Notes under the pieces: generated by a model
What the model was told of the DNA's origin: nothing
Database searches by the model: none
Seen by the model: the letters and a program-made list of their open reading frames with translations, nothing else
NCBI RefSeq assembly: GCF_000400485.1
Contig: NZ_ASHR01000035.1
Coordinates: 1-64,000, forward strand
Reading direction: 5' to 3'
From: Agrococcus pavilionensis RW1
GTDB lineage: Bacteria; Actinomycetota; Actinomycetes; Actinomycetales; Microbacteriaceae
Length of the DNA: 64,000 nt
Translations under genes and position numbers: made by a program
Shown here: positions 33,412 to 42,479 of the stretch, piece after piece
How the letters are laid out: each line of letters opens with the position of its first letter
Numbering within the stretch: position 1 is the first letter of the stretch

Positions 33412-35100
33412 TTGACCCAGCTCATGCCCGCGCCGACGCGCCAGGCCGAACCCACGCATCCCCACCCCGCCACCGAGACCGCGGGCCACGCGATCGTCCG
33501 CGTGCTCGAAGAGCACGGCATCCGGCGCGCCTTCGTCGTGCCGGGCGAGAGCTACCTCGAGGTGCTCGACGGGCTGCACGACTCGAGCATCGAGACGGTC
33601 GTGTGCCGCCACGAGGGCGGCGCGGCCTACATGGCCGAGGCGGAGGGCAAGCTCGGGCCGCTGCCGGGCATCGCGATGGTGACGCGCGGGCCGGGCGCGG
33701 CGAACGCGCTCGTCGGCGTGCACACCGCGTGGCAGGACTCGACGCCGATGGTGCTGTTCATCGGCCTCATCCCGCTCGCGCACCGGCACAAGGAGGCGTT
33801 CCAGGAGTTCGACGTCGACGGCTGGTTCGCCGCCGGCGCGAAGAGCGTGGTCACGCTCGACGTCGCCGAGCGGGCGCAGGAGGTCGTCGCCGACGCGCTG
33901 TTCCTCGCTCGCGCCGGGCGCCCGGGGCCGGTCGTCGTCGGGCTGCCGGAAGACGTCATCCGGGAGTCGATCGAGCGGCACCCGCAGCCGCAGCTGCCGG
34001 TCGCCGACGGCGGCATGACGGCGCACGACCTCGACGCCCTGCGCGACGCCCTCGCGACCGCCGAGAAGCCGCTCTTCGTCACCGGCGGCAGCGACTGGGA
34101 CGCCCAGGCGTCGGCCCGGCTCACCCGCTGGCTCGAGCGGCACCGCCTGCCAGCGGTCGCCGAGTGGCGCACCGAGGGCATCGTGCCGTTCGACTCTCCC
34201 TCCTACGCGGGCCCGATCGGCTACGGCCGCCCGAAGCCGACGCTCGACGTGCTCGAGGAGTGCGACCTGCTCGTCTTCGTCGGCACGCTCCCCGGCGACG
34301 TCATCACGAACGGCTTCCTCGTGCGGCAGGGCTGGGAGCGCCGCAACTTCCTCGTCTCGATCGACCCGACCCTGCGCGGCCGCTCGGGCGCCGTGAGCCA
34401 CCACATCCTCGCTCGCCCGAGCGCCTTCGCCCGCGACCTCGAGCGGATCGAGCTCGCGCCCGACGATCGCCGCGCCGAGTGGACCGCGAGGCTCCGCGAG
34501 CAGCAGGTCGCCTTCAGCGCGCTCCCGGGCCTCGAGCCCGGCGCGGGCCGCGCCTCGATGGCGACCGTCATGGCGCACCTCGTGCCGCAGCTCGAGCACG
34601 ACGCGCTCGTCACGTTCGGCGCCGGCGAGCACACCAACTGGGCGCACCGCTACTTCCCCACCCGCGCCTACCCCTCGATGGTGAGCTGCGGCAACGGGTC
34701 GATGGGGTACTCGATCCCATCGGCTGTCGCCGCCTCGCTGCACTTCCCCGAGCGGCAGGTCGTCTCGATCGCGGGCGACGGCGAGTTCCTCATGAACGGC
34801 CAGGAGCTCGCGACCGCCGCGCAGGTCGGGGCCACGCCGCTCGTCGTGCTCGTCGACAACCAGGAGTACGGCACCATCCGCACGCACCAGGAGCGGCGCC
34901 ACCCGGGCCGCGTCTCGGGCACGCAGCTCGAGAACCCCGACTTCGCGATGCTCGCTCGCGCCTACGGCGGGCACGGCATCGCGGCCGAGCGCGACGCCGA
35001 CGTGCCGGCCGCGGTCGAGGAGGCGCTGCGGCTGTGGCGCGAGGGCGGACGCTTCGTGCTGCTGCACGTCGTCACCGAGCAGCGCGAGCAGGCCTACTGA
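33412..35100 (+). CDS. Thiamine pyrophosphate enzyme, acetolactate synthase/benzoylformate decarboxylase-like
   Basis: 562 residues in the usual three domains. N-terminal PYR domain with GESYLEVLDGL and the catalytic Glu in CRHEGGAAYMAEAEGKL; a central NAD/FAD-like domain; C-terminal PP domain with the ThDP motif GDGEFLMNGQELATAAQ ending in DNQEYGT. It is a 2-oxo-acid decarboxylase or carboligase; it lacks features that would fix the substrate, and no small IlvN subunit follows. The TTG at 33412 has GGAG five bases upstream and is chosen over the ATG at 33424, which has none at a useful distance. The end overlaps the convergent VanZ-like gene by seven bases. Confidence 0.85.
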   Translation: MTQLMPAPTRQAEPTHPHPATETAGHAIVRVLEEHGIRRAFVVPGESYLEVLDGLHDSSIETVVCRHEGGAAYMAEAEGKLGPLPGIAMVTRGPGAANALVGVHTAWQDSTPMVLFIGLIPLAHRHKEAFQEFDVDGWFAAGAKSVVTLDVAERAQEVVADALFLARAGRPGPVVVGLPEDVIRESIERHPQPQLPVADGGMTAHDLDALRDALATAEKPLFVTGGSDWDAQASARLTRWLERHRLPAVAEWRTEGIVPFDSPSYAGPIGYGRPKPTLDVLEECDLLVFVGTLPGDVITNGFLVRQGWERRNFLVSIDPTLRGRSGAVSHHILARPSAFARDLERIELAPDDRRAEWTARLREQQVAFSALPGLEPGAGRASMATVMAHLVPQLEHDALVTFGAGEHTNWAHRYFPTRAYPSMVSCGNGSMGYSIPSAVAASLHFPERQVVSIAGDGEFLMNGQELATAAQVGATPLVVLVDNQEYGTIRTHQERRHPGRVSGTQLENPDFAMLARAYGGHGIAAERDADVPAAVEEALRLWREGGRFVLLHVVTEQREQAY

Positions 35101-35612
35101 GGGGTGCGGATGCGTCGGTCGGCCGGGCGGTCCGCGCCCGGCCGCGCTCGCCGCGCGATCGCGAGCGCCGCGACCGCGAGCAGCGCGCCGACCGCGGCGC
35201 CGACGCCGTTCGCGAGCGCGTCGTCGGCAGCGCACGAGCGGCCGAGCGCCGGCACGAGCGCTTGCACGGCCTCGATCGCGAGCGCGAGCACGATGGTGAC
35301 GGCGGCGCCGAGCGCCGGCCTGCGGCTCGCGACACCGACGAGCAGCGCGAGCGGCACCGTGAGCACGACGTTCGCGAGCGGCTCCGGGGCCGTGAGCCGC
35401 GCCTCGACGACGAGGACGCAACCCGCGTCGAGCTCGCGACCCGTCGGGCTGAGCGTCGCGACGAGCACGGCGAGCGCCGCGAGGGCGGCGAGGGTCCACG
35501 CGGCGCGCGGCCGACTGACGAGCAGCGCGCCGATGGGCGGCGACAGCAGCGCGAGCGCGGCGAGCGCCGCGGGCGCGAGCCAGGGGTAGCCGGCGAGGAT
35601 CGTCGAGAGCAC
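35094..35612 (-). CDS. VanZ-like membrane protein
   Basis: 172 residues with five hydrophobic segments. The VanZ core is visible as IEAVQALVPALGRSCAADDALANGVGAAVGA (about residues 107-140), which preserves the E-x2-Q and D-x3-N-x2-GA pattern. VanZ proteins are linked to low-level teicoplanin resistance, but most members have no known role. GTG start, with TAGCGT six bases upstream. Confidence 0.8.
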   Translation of the reverse strand: MLSTILAGYPWLAPAALAALALLSPPIGALLVSRPRAAWTLAALAALAVLVATLSPTGRELDAGCVLVVEARLTAPEPLANVVLTVPLALLVGVASRRPALGAAVTIVLALAIEAVQALVPALGRSCAADDALANGVGAAVGALLAVAALAIARRARPGADRPADRRIRTPQ

Positions 35613-35618
35613 CTCGAG

Positions 35619-35624
35619 ACGCTA
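35619..35624 (-). promoter_or_regulatory. Leaderless-type -10 element of the VanZ-like gene
   Basis: TAGCGT on the minus strand, six bases before the GTG at 35612. Confidence 0.5.
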
Positions 35625-35671
35625 GCCCGGATCGGGCGCGGTGCGCGTCGCCCGAGCGGATGACTGCGGAC

Positions 35672-35677
35672 TACGAT
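35672..35677 (+). promoter_or_regulatory. -10 element for the nucleobase permease gene
   Basis: TACGAT about 43 bases before the ATG. Unlike most promoters in the window it leaves room for a leader with an AAGGA ribosome-binding site. Confidence 0.4.
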
Positions 35678-35719
35678 CCGAGAGGCGGTCGCCGCCGCCC
35701 GGAACACCGAAGGAACCAC

Positions 35720-37036
35720 ATGTTCACCTGGCGCCTCCGCGACGCGTCGCGACTGACCGCATCCGACCTCGTGCTCCCCGAGGAGCGGCTCGCCTGGCCC
35801 CGCACCATCGGCCTCGGCATGCAGCACGTCGTGGCGATGTTCGGCGCGACCTTCCTCGTGCCGATCATCACGGGCTTCCCGCCGTCGACGACGCTGCTGT
35901 TCTCAGGGCTCGGCACGATGCTCTTCCTCCTGATCACGAAGAACCGGCTGCCGAGCTACCTCGGCTCGTCGTTCGCTTTCCTCGCGCCCATCGGAGCCGC
36001 GACCGAGATCGGCGGGCCGGGCTTCGCGCTCTCGGGCGTCATCCTCGTCGGGCTGCTGCTCGCGCTCGTCGGCGTCATCGTGCACTTCTCGGGCACCCGC
36101 TGGATCGGCGCCGTCATGCCACCGGTCGTCTCGGGCACGATCGTCGCGCTCATCGGCTTCAACCTGGCCCCGGCCGCGCGCGACAACTTCGTGAAGGACC
36201 CGCTGCTCGCGGCCATCACGCTGCTCGCGATCGTGCTGACGTCGGTGCTCTTCCGCGGCATGGTCGCGCGCCTCGCGATCCTGCTCGGCGTCGTCCTCGG
36301 CTACGTCATCGCGCTGCTGACGGGCCGCGTCGACCCCGAGAAGCTCGAGGCGATCGAGGACGCCGCGTGGATCGGGCTCCCGACCTTCACGTCGCCGACG
36401 TTCGATCCCGCGCTGCTGCCGGCGATCCTCATGTTCGTGCCGGTCGTGCTGCCGCTCGTCGCCGAGAACCTCGGGCACGTCAAGGGCGTCGGCCAGCTGC
36501 TCGACCGCGACCTCGACCCGCTCGCGGGCCGCGCGCTCTTCGCCGACGGCATCGCCACCACCATCGCGGGCACGTTCGGCGGCTCGCCGACGACCACGTA
36601 CGGCGAGAACATCGGCGTCATGAGCGCGACGCGCGTGTTCTCGACGGCCGCCTACTGGATCGCCGCGATCACCGCGGTGCTGCTGGGCCTCTCGCCGAAG
36701 GTCGGCGCGGTCATCTTCGCCACTCCTGACGGCGTGCTCGGCGGCGTGACGACGGCGCTCTACGGCCTCATCGGCATCATCGGCGTGCGCATCTGGGTCG
36801 AGAACAAGGTCGACTTCTCGATCCCGCGCAACCAGTTCGCCGCGGGCGTCGGCCTCATCGTGGCGATCGCCGACTTCACGCTCGCCTCGGGGCAGATCTC
36901 GTTCGGCGGCATCGTGCTCGGCACGGTCGCGACCCTCGTGATCTACCACCTGATGGCCGCGCTCGAGCGGCTCCGCGGCCGCCCCGCGGCGGTGCGCGAC
37001 GACCACGCGCCGCCCGCGACGACGACGACCGACTGA
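35720..37036 (+). CDS. Uracil/xanthine permease (NCS2 family)
   Basis: 438 residues, about 12-14 membrane segments. Family features include the start LGMQHVVAMFGATFLVPIITGF (about residues 32-55) and the substrate-site motif GGSPTTTYGENIGVM (about 288-302). It would import uracil or a purine with H+. The ATG giving MFTWRLRD has AAGGA seven bases upstream; the 20 residues that could precede it are not conserved-looking. The C-terminus is a short disordered P/T-rich tail. Monocistronic. Confidence 0.92.
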   Translation: MFTWRLRDASRLTASDLVLPEERLAWPRTIGLGMQHVVAMFGATFLVPIITGFPPSTTLLFSGLGTMLFLLITKNRLPSYLGSSFAFLAPIGAATEIGGPGFALSGVILVGLLLALVGVIVHFSGTRWIGAVMPPVVSGTIVALIGFNLAPAARDNFVKDPLLAAITLLAIVLTSVLFRGMVARLAILLGVVLGYVIALLTGRVDPEKLEAIEDAAWIGLPTFTSPTFDPALLPAILMFVPVVLPLVAENLGHVKGVGQLLDRDLDPLAGRALFADGIATTIAGTFGGSPTTTYGENIGVMSATRVFSTAAYWIAAITAVLLGLSPKVGAVIFATPDGVLGGVTTALYGLIGIIGVRIWVENKVDFSIPRNQFAAGVGLIVAIADFTLASGQISFGGIVLGTVATLVIYHLMAALERLRGRPAAVRDDHAPPATTTTD

Positions 37037-37076
37037 GCCCGGCGCATCCGTCGCTCGCGCCGGGCCGCCGCGCGGG

Positions 37077-38618
37077 CTACCGGGCGGCCTCGAGCTCGCG
37101 TTCGCCCGCCTCGACGAGCGGCATCGACGTCGTGTCGATGAGGGGGTTCTCGTCCTGCGTCGCGACGAGCTCGACCGCCTCGGCGCGCGACTCGACCGTC
37201 GGCACCGAGCCGATGAGCGGGCGCCGCGCCGTCTCGCGCATGCCGAGCACCGCGAGGCCGCCGACGATGCCGAAGAACATGATGTAGAACGCCGGCATGT
37301 AGGGGTTGCCGGTCAGGTCGATGAGGGCCTGGCTGAACAGCGGCGTCGTGCCGCCGAACAGCGAGACCGAGAGGTTGTAGGCGATCGCCATCGCGCCGAA
37401 GCGCGACGCCGTGGGGAAGAGCGCCGGCAGCGTCGCCGCCGAGCAGCCGATCCACAGCGCGACCGGCACCGCGACCATCACGAGCGCGATCATGACGGCC
37501 CACAGCTCGCCCACCTGCATGAGCGCGAACGCGGGCAGGATGAGCACGACGACGGAGGCGGACGCCATGAGGTAGACGGGCTTGCGGCCGATGCGGTCGG
37601 AGAGCCGGCCGAGCAGCGGCAGGAGCGCCGAGAGCAGCAGCAGCACCGGCACGGTCGCGAGCGCCGCGGTCACCGTCGAGAGCCCGACGGTCGCCTCGAG
37701 GTAGGTGGGCATGTAGCTCGTGAGCGCGTAGCCCGCCGTGTTCGTCGCGGCGACGACGGCCATCGCGACGAGCACCGCGCGCCAGTGGTGGCGGAGGATG
37801 CCGAGGATGCCGTGGCGCGCCATCGGGTCGTCGGCGTCGGTGTGCGGGGCCTCCTGCGCGACCTCGTAGGCGGGCGTCTCGGGGATCCGCAGGCGGAACC
37901 AGATCGCGACGACGCCGAGCGGGATGGCGATGAGGAAGGGGATGCGCCAGCCGTAGTCGACCATCGCGCCGGCCCCGGAGACCGACTCCGTGATCCAGGT
38001 CGTGAGGGCGACGACCGAGGCGCCGGCGGCGAAGCCGACGTAGGAGCCGACGTCGAGCCACGACGACCAGAAGCCGCGCGAGCGGTCGGGCGAGAACTCG
38101 GCGACGTAGGTGGTCGCGCCGGCGTACTCGCCGCCGGTCGAGAAGCCCTGCACCATCTTCAGCAGGTAGAGCGGCAGGATCGCCCACGCGCCGATCTGCG
38201 CGGCGGTCGGCAGCACGCCGATGAGCGCCGTCGCGGCGGCCATCATCGCCATCGTGAGGAAGAGCACCCGCTGCCGGCCGATGCGGTCGCCGAGCGGGCC
38301 GAGCACGAGGCCGCCGAGCGGGCGGACGAGGAACGAGATCGCGAAGCCGAGCAGCACGACGAGCAGCCCGAGGCCCTCGTCCATCCCGGCGGTGAAGACC
38401 GCGGTCATCGTCACGGCGAGGTAGCCGTAGATGCCGAAGTCGAACCACTCCATGAAGTTGCCGACGACGGTGCCCGAGATCGCCTGCCGCACGCGCCCGG
38501 TCTTCACCACGAGCACGTCGTCGACCTCGAGCCTCCGCAGCTCCCCGGTCGTGGCGGGCGGATCGGCGGATGCGTCGGGTCGCGTCGAGCGGGAGTCGGC
38601 GGGGTGGCTGGCGGGCAT
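37077..38618 (-). CDS. MFS transporter, metabolite:H+ symporter (MHS) family
   Basis: 513 residues, 12 membrane segments. The MHS family pattern is clear: GNFMEWFDFGIYGYLA at TM1, RPLGGLVLGPLGDRIGRQ in loop 2-3, a STGGEYAGATTYVAE block in TM4-5 and LGRLSDRIGRKP between TM8 and TM9. Members (ProP, ShiA, KgtP) take up osmolytes or organic acids with H+. Termini of 40-50 residues are cytosolic. Substrate unknown; proline/betaine or a dicarboxylate are possibilities. Confidence 0.92.
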   Translation of the reverse strand: MPASHPADSRSTRPDASADPPATTGELRRLEVDDVLVVKTGRVRQAISGTVVGNFMEWFDFGIYGYLAVTMTAVFTAGMDEGLGLLVVLLGFAISFLVRPLGGLVLGPLGDRIGRQRVLFLTMAMMAAATALIGVLPTAAQIGAWAILPLYLLKMVQGFSTGGEYAGATTYVAEFSPDRSRGFWSSWLDVGSYVGFAAGASVVALTTWITESVSGAGAMVDYGWRIPFLIAIPLGVVAIWFRLRIPETPAYEVAQEAPHTDADDPMARHGILGILRHHWRAVLVAMAVVAATNTAGYALTSYMPTYLEATVGLSTVTAALATVPVLLLLSALLPLLGRLSDRIGRKPVYLMASASVVVLILPAFALMQVGELWAVMIALVMVAVPVALWIGCSAATLPALFPTASRFGAMAIAYNLSVSLFGGTTPLFSQALIDLTGNPYMPAFYIMFFGIVGGLAVLGMRETARRPLIGSVPTVESRAEAVELVATQDENPLIDTTSMPLVEAGERELEAAR

Positions 38619-38695
38619 GGCTATACGCGTCTCGTCTCTTGACTCGGTTCCGTGGATCGTCGCGGGCGCAGGAGCGCTCGCCGCGGCGGTGGACG

Positions 38696-38709
38696 ACGGT
38701 AACGACCGT
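38696..38709. promoter_or_regulatory. Candidate operator upstream of the MHS transporter gene
   Basis: Inverted repeat ACGGT(AACG)ACCGT, 78 bases upstream of the start codon. No adjacent regulator gene. Symmetry and place are the only evidence. Confidence 0.35.
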
Positions 38710-38739
38710 TCCTGAGTCGCCCTCGCACGGCGATTCGCT

Positions 38740-38771
38740 ACCCGCGTGCGCGTGCGCGTCCGCGCGCGGGT
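38740..38771 (-). terminator. Hairpin after the FAD oxidase gene
   Basis: ACCCGCG (38740-38746) and CGCGGGT (38765-38771), with further GC pairing inside, ten bases after the stop at 38781 on the minus strand. Confidence 0.5.
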
Positions 38772-38780
38772 GCTGAGGCC

Positions 38781-39929
38781 TCAGGCCACGCGGCTCGCGG
38801 CGAAGCGGCGCGGGTCGAGGAAGCCGATGTCGGTGAAGGGCGCCTCGTCGACCGCGAGCTGCGCGGCGAGCTCGCCGAGCGCGGCGGCGTGCTTGAAGGA
38901 GTGCCCCGAGCAGCCGCCCGCGACGACGACCCGGCCCGACGCATCCGTCGGCCCGACGAGGAACTGCCCATCGGGGGTGTGCGCCATGGTGCACGTCGTC
39001 GACTCGGCCGGCTCGGGCTCGAGGTCGGGGAAGGTCGCCGCGACGAGCGCCGCGATGCCGTCGGTCTCGCCAGCGTGCACCTCGCGGTCGATCGCGTCGG
39101 GATCGTCGGGCTCGAACGGGCCGTCGAACTCGGGCCCGACCTTCGCGAGATCGCCCGCGAGCGCGCCGTGGCCCCAGATCCACTGCCCGGTGCCCGGCGC
39201 GGTGCGGATGAAGACCGGCAGGCGGTCGATGGATGCGTCGTGGCCGTCGCGCGCGCGGAACCACGTCATCACGACGCGATGGGGCACGAGCGGCACGTCC
39301 GCCAGCTGGCCGAGCCACGGCCCGGCGGCGAGCACGACGCGGCGGGCGCGCACGTCGCCGGCCGCGAGCCGCACCACGACGCCGTCGCCGTCCGGCTCGA
39401 TTGCGAGCACGCGCTCGCCGGTGCGGATGCGCGCCCCGGCGGCGCGCGCGGCGTCGACCGCCGCGACGATCGCGGCCTCCGGTCGGAGGATGCCCGCCTC
39501 CGGGTCCCACAAGCCGATGTCGCCGGGCTCGAGCCGTGCGTGGCCCGGGAGCCAGCGCTCGAGCTCGTCGGCGGTCAGCCGCTCGACCGGCAGGTCGTGC
39601 TCTCGCGCCGCGGCGAGCGTGCCCTCGATGATGCGCGATCCGGGCCGGCCGATCATGATCGCGCCGGTCTCGAGCAGCAGCTCCTCCCCGCTCGACGCCT
39701 CGAGCTCGCGCCACAGCTCGCGCGCGCGGCGCGCGATGGGGGTCAACCCCGGGTGCTCGAGGCACGCGACGCGGAACAGCCGCGTGCGCCCGTGCGAGCC
39801 GCCCCACGCGTGCCCCGGCTGGTGCTGGTCGATCCCGACGACGTCGCGCCCGCGAGCGGCGAGCCGCCACGCGGCGCTCGAGCCGATCGCGCCGAGGCCG
39901 ACGACCGCGACGTCCGCTCGCTCACCCAT
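38781..39929 (-). CDS. FAD-dependent amine oxidase (sarcosine/N-methyltryptophan oxidase-like)
   Basis: 382 residues, DAO fold. The FAD-binding motif VVGLGAIGSSAAWRLA is at residues 9-24, and the end GGCSGHSFKHAAALGELAA (about 346-364) is the characteristic segment of monomeric sarcosine and N-methyltryptophan oxidases. The Cys in STTCTMAHTPDGQF (about 317) is at the place of the covalent flavin link in that family. It would oxidise a secondary amine, releasing H2O2. Start ATG with TAGCGT six bases upstream. Monocistronic, divergent from the flavin monooxygenase operon. Confidence 0.88.
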   Translation of the reverse strand: MGERADVAVVGLGAIGSSAAWRLAARGRDVVGIDQHQPGHAWGGSHGRTRLFRVACLEHPGLTPIARRARELWRELEASSGEELLLETGAIMIGRPGSRIIEGTLAAAREHDLPVERLTADELERWLPGHARLEPGDIGLWDPEAGILRPEAAIVAAVDAARAAGARIRTGERVLAIEPDGDGVVVRLAAGDVRARRVVLAAGPWLGQLADVPLVPHRVVMTWFRARDGHDASIDRLPVFIRTAPGTGQWIWGHGALAGDLAKVGPEFDGPFEPDDPDAIDREVHAGETDGIAALVAATFPDLEPEPAESTTCTMAHTPDGQFLVGPTDASGRVVVAGGCSGHSFKHAAALGELAAQLAVDEAPFTDIGFLDPRRFAASRVA

Positions 39930-39935
39930 GCTCGA

Positions 39936-39941
39936 ACGCTA
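39936..39941 (-). promoter_or_regulatory. Leaderless-type -10 element of the FAD oxidase gene
   Basis: TAGCGT on the minus strand, six bases before the ATG at 39929. Confidence 0.5.
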
Positions 39942-40004
39942 CCGACGCGCCCGGGCGCCGGGCGCATCCGCCCGCAACACGAGGACACGCAGGCAGATCC
40001 GACG

Positions 40005-40080
40005 GATTTGAACGATCAGCCGTCCCGGAGGAATACGCTGTCGGCACGACCCGTTGCACTGATTATTCGATTTTGAACGA
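40005..40080 (+). promoter_or_regulatory. Promoter region of the flavin monooxygenase operon with a direct repeat
   Basis: GATTTGAACGA (40005-40015) recurs as GATTTTGAACGA (40069-40080). This AT-rich 76-base stretch is unusual for the window. TACGCT lies between them (about 40034). The two copies could be sites for the MarR protein encoded as the third gene of the operon. Confidence 0.4.
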
Positions 40081-40105
40081 CTTGCTCGCGACGGAAGGAC
40101 CCCCA

Positions 40106-41296
40106 ATGAGCAGCATGCAGTTCGGCATCTTCTCGGTGAGCGACATCACCGAGGACCCGACCACCGGCCGCACGCCGACCGAGCACGAGCGCATCCGGGC
40201 GTGGGTCGCGATGGCGAAGAAGGCCGAGGAGGTCGGCCTCGACGTCTTCGCCGCCGGCGAGCACCACAACCCGCCGTTCTTCTCCTCGTCGCCCACGACG
40301 ATCCTCGGCTACATCGCCGCGCAGACCGAGCGGCTCATCCTCTCGACCGCGACGACGCTCATCACGACGAACGACCCGGTGAAGATCGCCGAGGACTTCG
40401 CGATGCTGCAGCACCTCGCCGACGGCCGCGTCGACCTCACGCTCGGCCGCGGCAACACCGGCCCGGTCTACCCGTGGTTCGGCAAGGACATCCGCGACGG
40501 CATCGAGCTCGCGATCGAGAACTACGCGCTGCTGCACAAGCTGTGGCGCGAGCCGGTCGTGAACTGGCAGGGCAAGCACCGCACACCGCTCACGGGCTAC
40601 ACCTCGACGCCCGCGCCGCTCGACGGCGTCGCGCCCTTCGTGTGGCACGGCTCGATCCGCTCGCCGCAGATCGCCGAGCAGGCGGCGTACTACGGCGACG
40701 GCTTCTTCCACAACAACATCTTCTGGAACAAGGAGCACACCGAGCGGATGGTGCGGCTCTACCGCAACCGCTTCGCGCACTACGGCCACGGCGAGCCCGA
40801 GCAGGCGATCGTCGGCCTCGGCGGCCAGGTCTTCATGAAGCCGACCGAGCGCGAGGCGAAGGAGCGGTTCCGCCCGTTCTTCGACGTCGCCCCCGTCTAC
40901 GGCCACGGCCCCTCGCTCGAGGAGTTCACCGAGGCGACGCCGCTCACCGTCGGCACGCCCGAGCAGGTCATCGAGCGGACGCTCTCGTTCCGCGACTTCG
41001 CGGGCGACTACCAGCGCCAGCTCTTCCTCATCGACCACGCCGGCCTCCCGCTCGAGGAGGTGCTCGAGCAGATCGAGATCCTCGGCACGGAGGTCGTGCC
41101 GGTGCTGCGGCAGGAGTTCGACCGCGTGCGCCAGCCCGGGGTGCCGGATGCGCCCACGCACGCCGCGCGCGTCGCGGCCGCGCGGGAGGCGGGCACGCAG
41201 CTCGGCGAGCAGGGCCGCGCGTGGCAGGAGCAGGGCGCGCGCAGCGACCTCGACACCGGCGCGGCGATCGCTCAGCAGGCGGGAGAGGCGCGATGA
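40106..41296 (+). CDS. Luciferase-like (LLM class) flavin-dependent monooxygenase
   Basis: 396 residues, bacterial luciferase fold. MQFGIFSVSDITEDP at the start, the GEHHNPPF block (about residue 52), ADGRVDLTLGRGNTGPVYPWFG (about 113-135) and SPQIAEQAAYYGDGFF. LLM enzymes use FMNH2 or F420 to oxidise organic substrates. The next gene encodes a likely FMN reductase, so FMNH2 supply in trans is the natural reading (CE1758/CE1759-type pair). Start ATG has GAAGGA seven bases upstream; a TTG 33 bases earlier is rejected. Stop overlaps the next ATG (ATGA). Confidence 0.9.
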   Translation: MSSMQFGIFSVSDITEDPTTGRTPTEHERIRAWVAMAKKAEEVGLDVFAAGEHHNPPFFSSSPTTILGYIAAQTERLILSTATTLITTNDPVKIAEDFAMLQHLADGRVDLTLGRGNTGPVYPWFGKDIRDGIELAIENYALLHKLWREPVVNWQGKHRTPLTGYTSTPAPLDGVAPFVWHGSIRSPQIAEQAAYYGDGFFHNNIFWNKEHTERMVRLYRNRFAHYGHGEPEQAIVGLGGQVFMKPTEREAKERFRPFFDVAPVYGHGPSLEEFTEATPLTVGTPEQVIERTLSFRDFAGDYQRQLFLIDHAGLPLEEVLEQIEILGTEVVPVLRQEFDRVRQPGVPDAPTHAARVAAAREAGTQLGEQGRAWQEQGARSDLDTGAAIAQQAGEAR

Positions 41297-41910
41297 GCGA
41301 GCCGCGGATCGCGGTCGTCTCGGCCGGCCTCGGCGACCCCTCGAGCACGAGGCTGCTCGCCGACCGGCTGCGCGACGCGACGCTCTCGGCGCTCACGGGG
41401 CACGGCCAGACCGCCGAGGCCGTCGACGTCGTGCTGCGGCCGCTCGCGCAGGACATCGCCGCGCACATGCTCACGCACAACCCCTCGGGGGCGCTCGCCG
41501 CCGCGATCAGGGAGGTCGTCGACGCCGAGGCGATCATCGCCGTGACGCCGACGTTCAACATGTCGTACTCGGGGCTGTTCAAGTCGTTCTTCGACGTCAT
41601 CGAGGAGGGGCAGCTCGCCTCGATCCCCACGGCGCTCGGCGCGACGGGCGGCTCGGCGCGCCACTCGATGGTGATGGACACCGCGATGCGGCCGATGTTC
41701 GCCTACCTCAAGGCGCAGGTCGTGCCCACCGGGGTCTTCGCCGCGAGCGAGGACTGGGGCACGGCATCCGGCCTCGAGCGCCGCATCGCGCGCGCGGGGC
41801 AAGAGCTCGCCGACCTCATGGTCGCGATGCCGCGACGGCGCGAGGCCGACCCGTTCGACGTCGAGAGCGACGCGTTCGTCTCGTTCGAGCAGATGCTGGG
41901 GCACGCGTGA
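41293..41910 (+). CDS. NADPH-dependent FMN reductase (CE1759-type)
   Basis: 205 residues, flavodoxin-like fold. IAVVSAGLGDPSSTRLLADRL (residues 5-25), TPTFNMSYSGLFKSFFDVI (about 84-102) and GATGGSARHSMVMDTAMRPMF (about 116-136) form the FMN-binding loops of this family. It would reduce FMN with NAD(P)H for the monooxygenase. It is coupled on both sides by 4-base overlaps: ATGA with the monooxygenase and GTGA with marR. Confidence 0.9.
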   Translation: MSEPRIAVVSAGLGDPSSTRLLADRLRDATLSALTGHGQTAEAVDVVLRPLAQDIAAHMLTHNPSGALAAAIREVVDAEAIIAVTPTFNMSYSGLFKSFFDVIEEGQLASIPTALGATGGSARHSMVMDTAMRPMFAYLKAQVVPTGVFAASEDWGTASGLERRIARAGQELADLMVAMPRRREADPFDVESDAFVSFEQMLGHA

Positions 41911-42392
41911 GCGCGGCTCGCGGCAAGCCGACGGCGTCGCAGACCTGGCGCGAGTACTTCGAGGGCTCGAGCCTGCTCGAGAACGAGCTCGAGCGGCGCC
42001 TCAAGGAGGCCGCCGACATGGACCTCGGCGAGTTCAACATCCTGCTCGTGCTGCACGAGGCCGAGGGCTCGCGGATGCGCATGGGCGACCTCGCGCGCGC
42101 GATCGCGTTCGCGCCCGGCCGGCTGACGTATCGCGTCGCCGCGCTCGAGCGCTCGGGGCTCGTGCGGCGCGAGCAGAGCCCGACCGACCGCCGCGGCACT
42201 GAGGCGGTGCTGACGGATGCGGGGCGGCAGCGCCTGCGGAAGGCGCGTCCCGTGCACGCCCGGCACGTCGAGGAGCTCTTCCTCGGCGGCCTCGACGACG
42301 AGGCGATCGCGGTGCTGCACCGCGTGTTCGGCCCCTTGCGCTCGAGCCTCCTCGGCCGCGGCGCGGCCGACGCGAGCGGCGCGGCCGAGTAG
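41907..42392 (+). CDS. MarR family transcriptional regulator
   Basis: 161 residues. Winged helix-turn-helix with MRMGDLARAIAFAPGRLTYRVAALERSGLVRREQSPTDRRGTEAVLTDAG (about residues 53-102). It is the third gene of the monooxygenase operon, GTG start overlapping the reductase stop (GTGA). It likely autoregulates the operon in response to the enzyme's substrate or product. The AT-rich repeat pair before 40106 is the candidate binding site. Confidence 0.9.
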   Translation: MSAARGKPTASQTWREYFEGSSLLENELERRLKEAADMDLGEFNILLVLHEAEGSRMRMGDLARAIAFAPGRLTYRVAALERSGLVRREQSPTDRRGTEAVLTDAGRQRLRKARPVHARHVEELFLGGLDDEAIAVLHRVFGPLRSSLLGRGAADASGAAE

Positions 42393-42467
42393 CCGCCGGC
42401 AGCGCGCCTCGCGCAACTCGCCGGGCGCTCGCACCGCATCCGTACCCCGATCGTCGCGCGCGCCTGC

Positions 42468-42473
42468 GACGAT
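42468..42473 (+). promoter_or_regulatory. Leaderless-type -10 element of the first APH-fold kinase gene
   Basis: GACGAT, six bases before the ATG at 42480. Confidence 0.4.
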
Positions 42474-42479
42474 GGGTGC

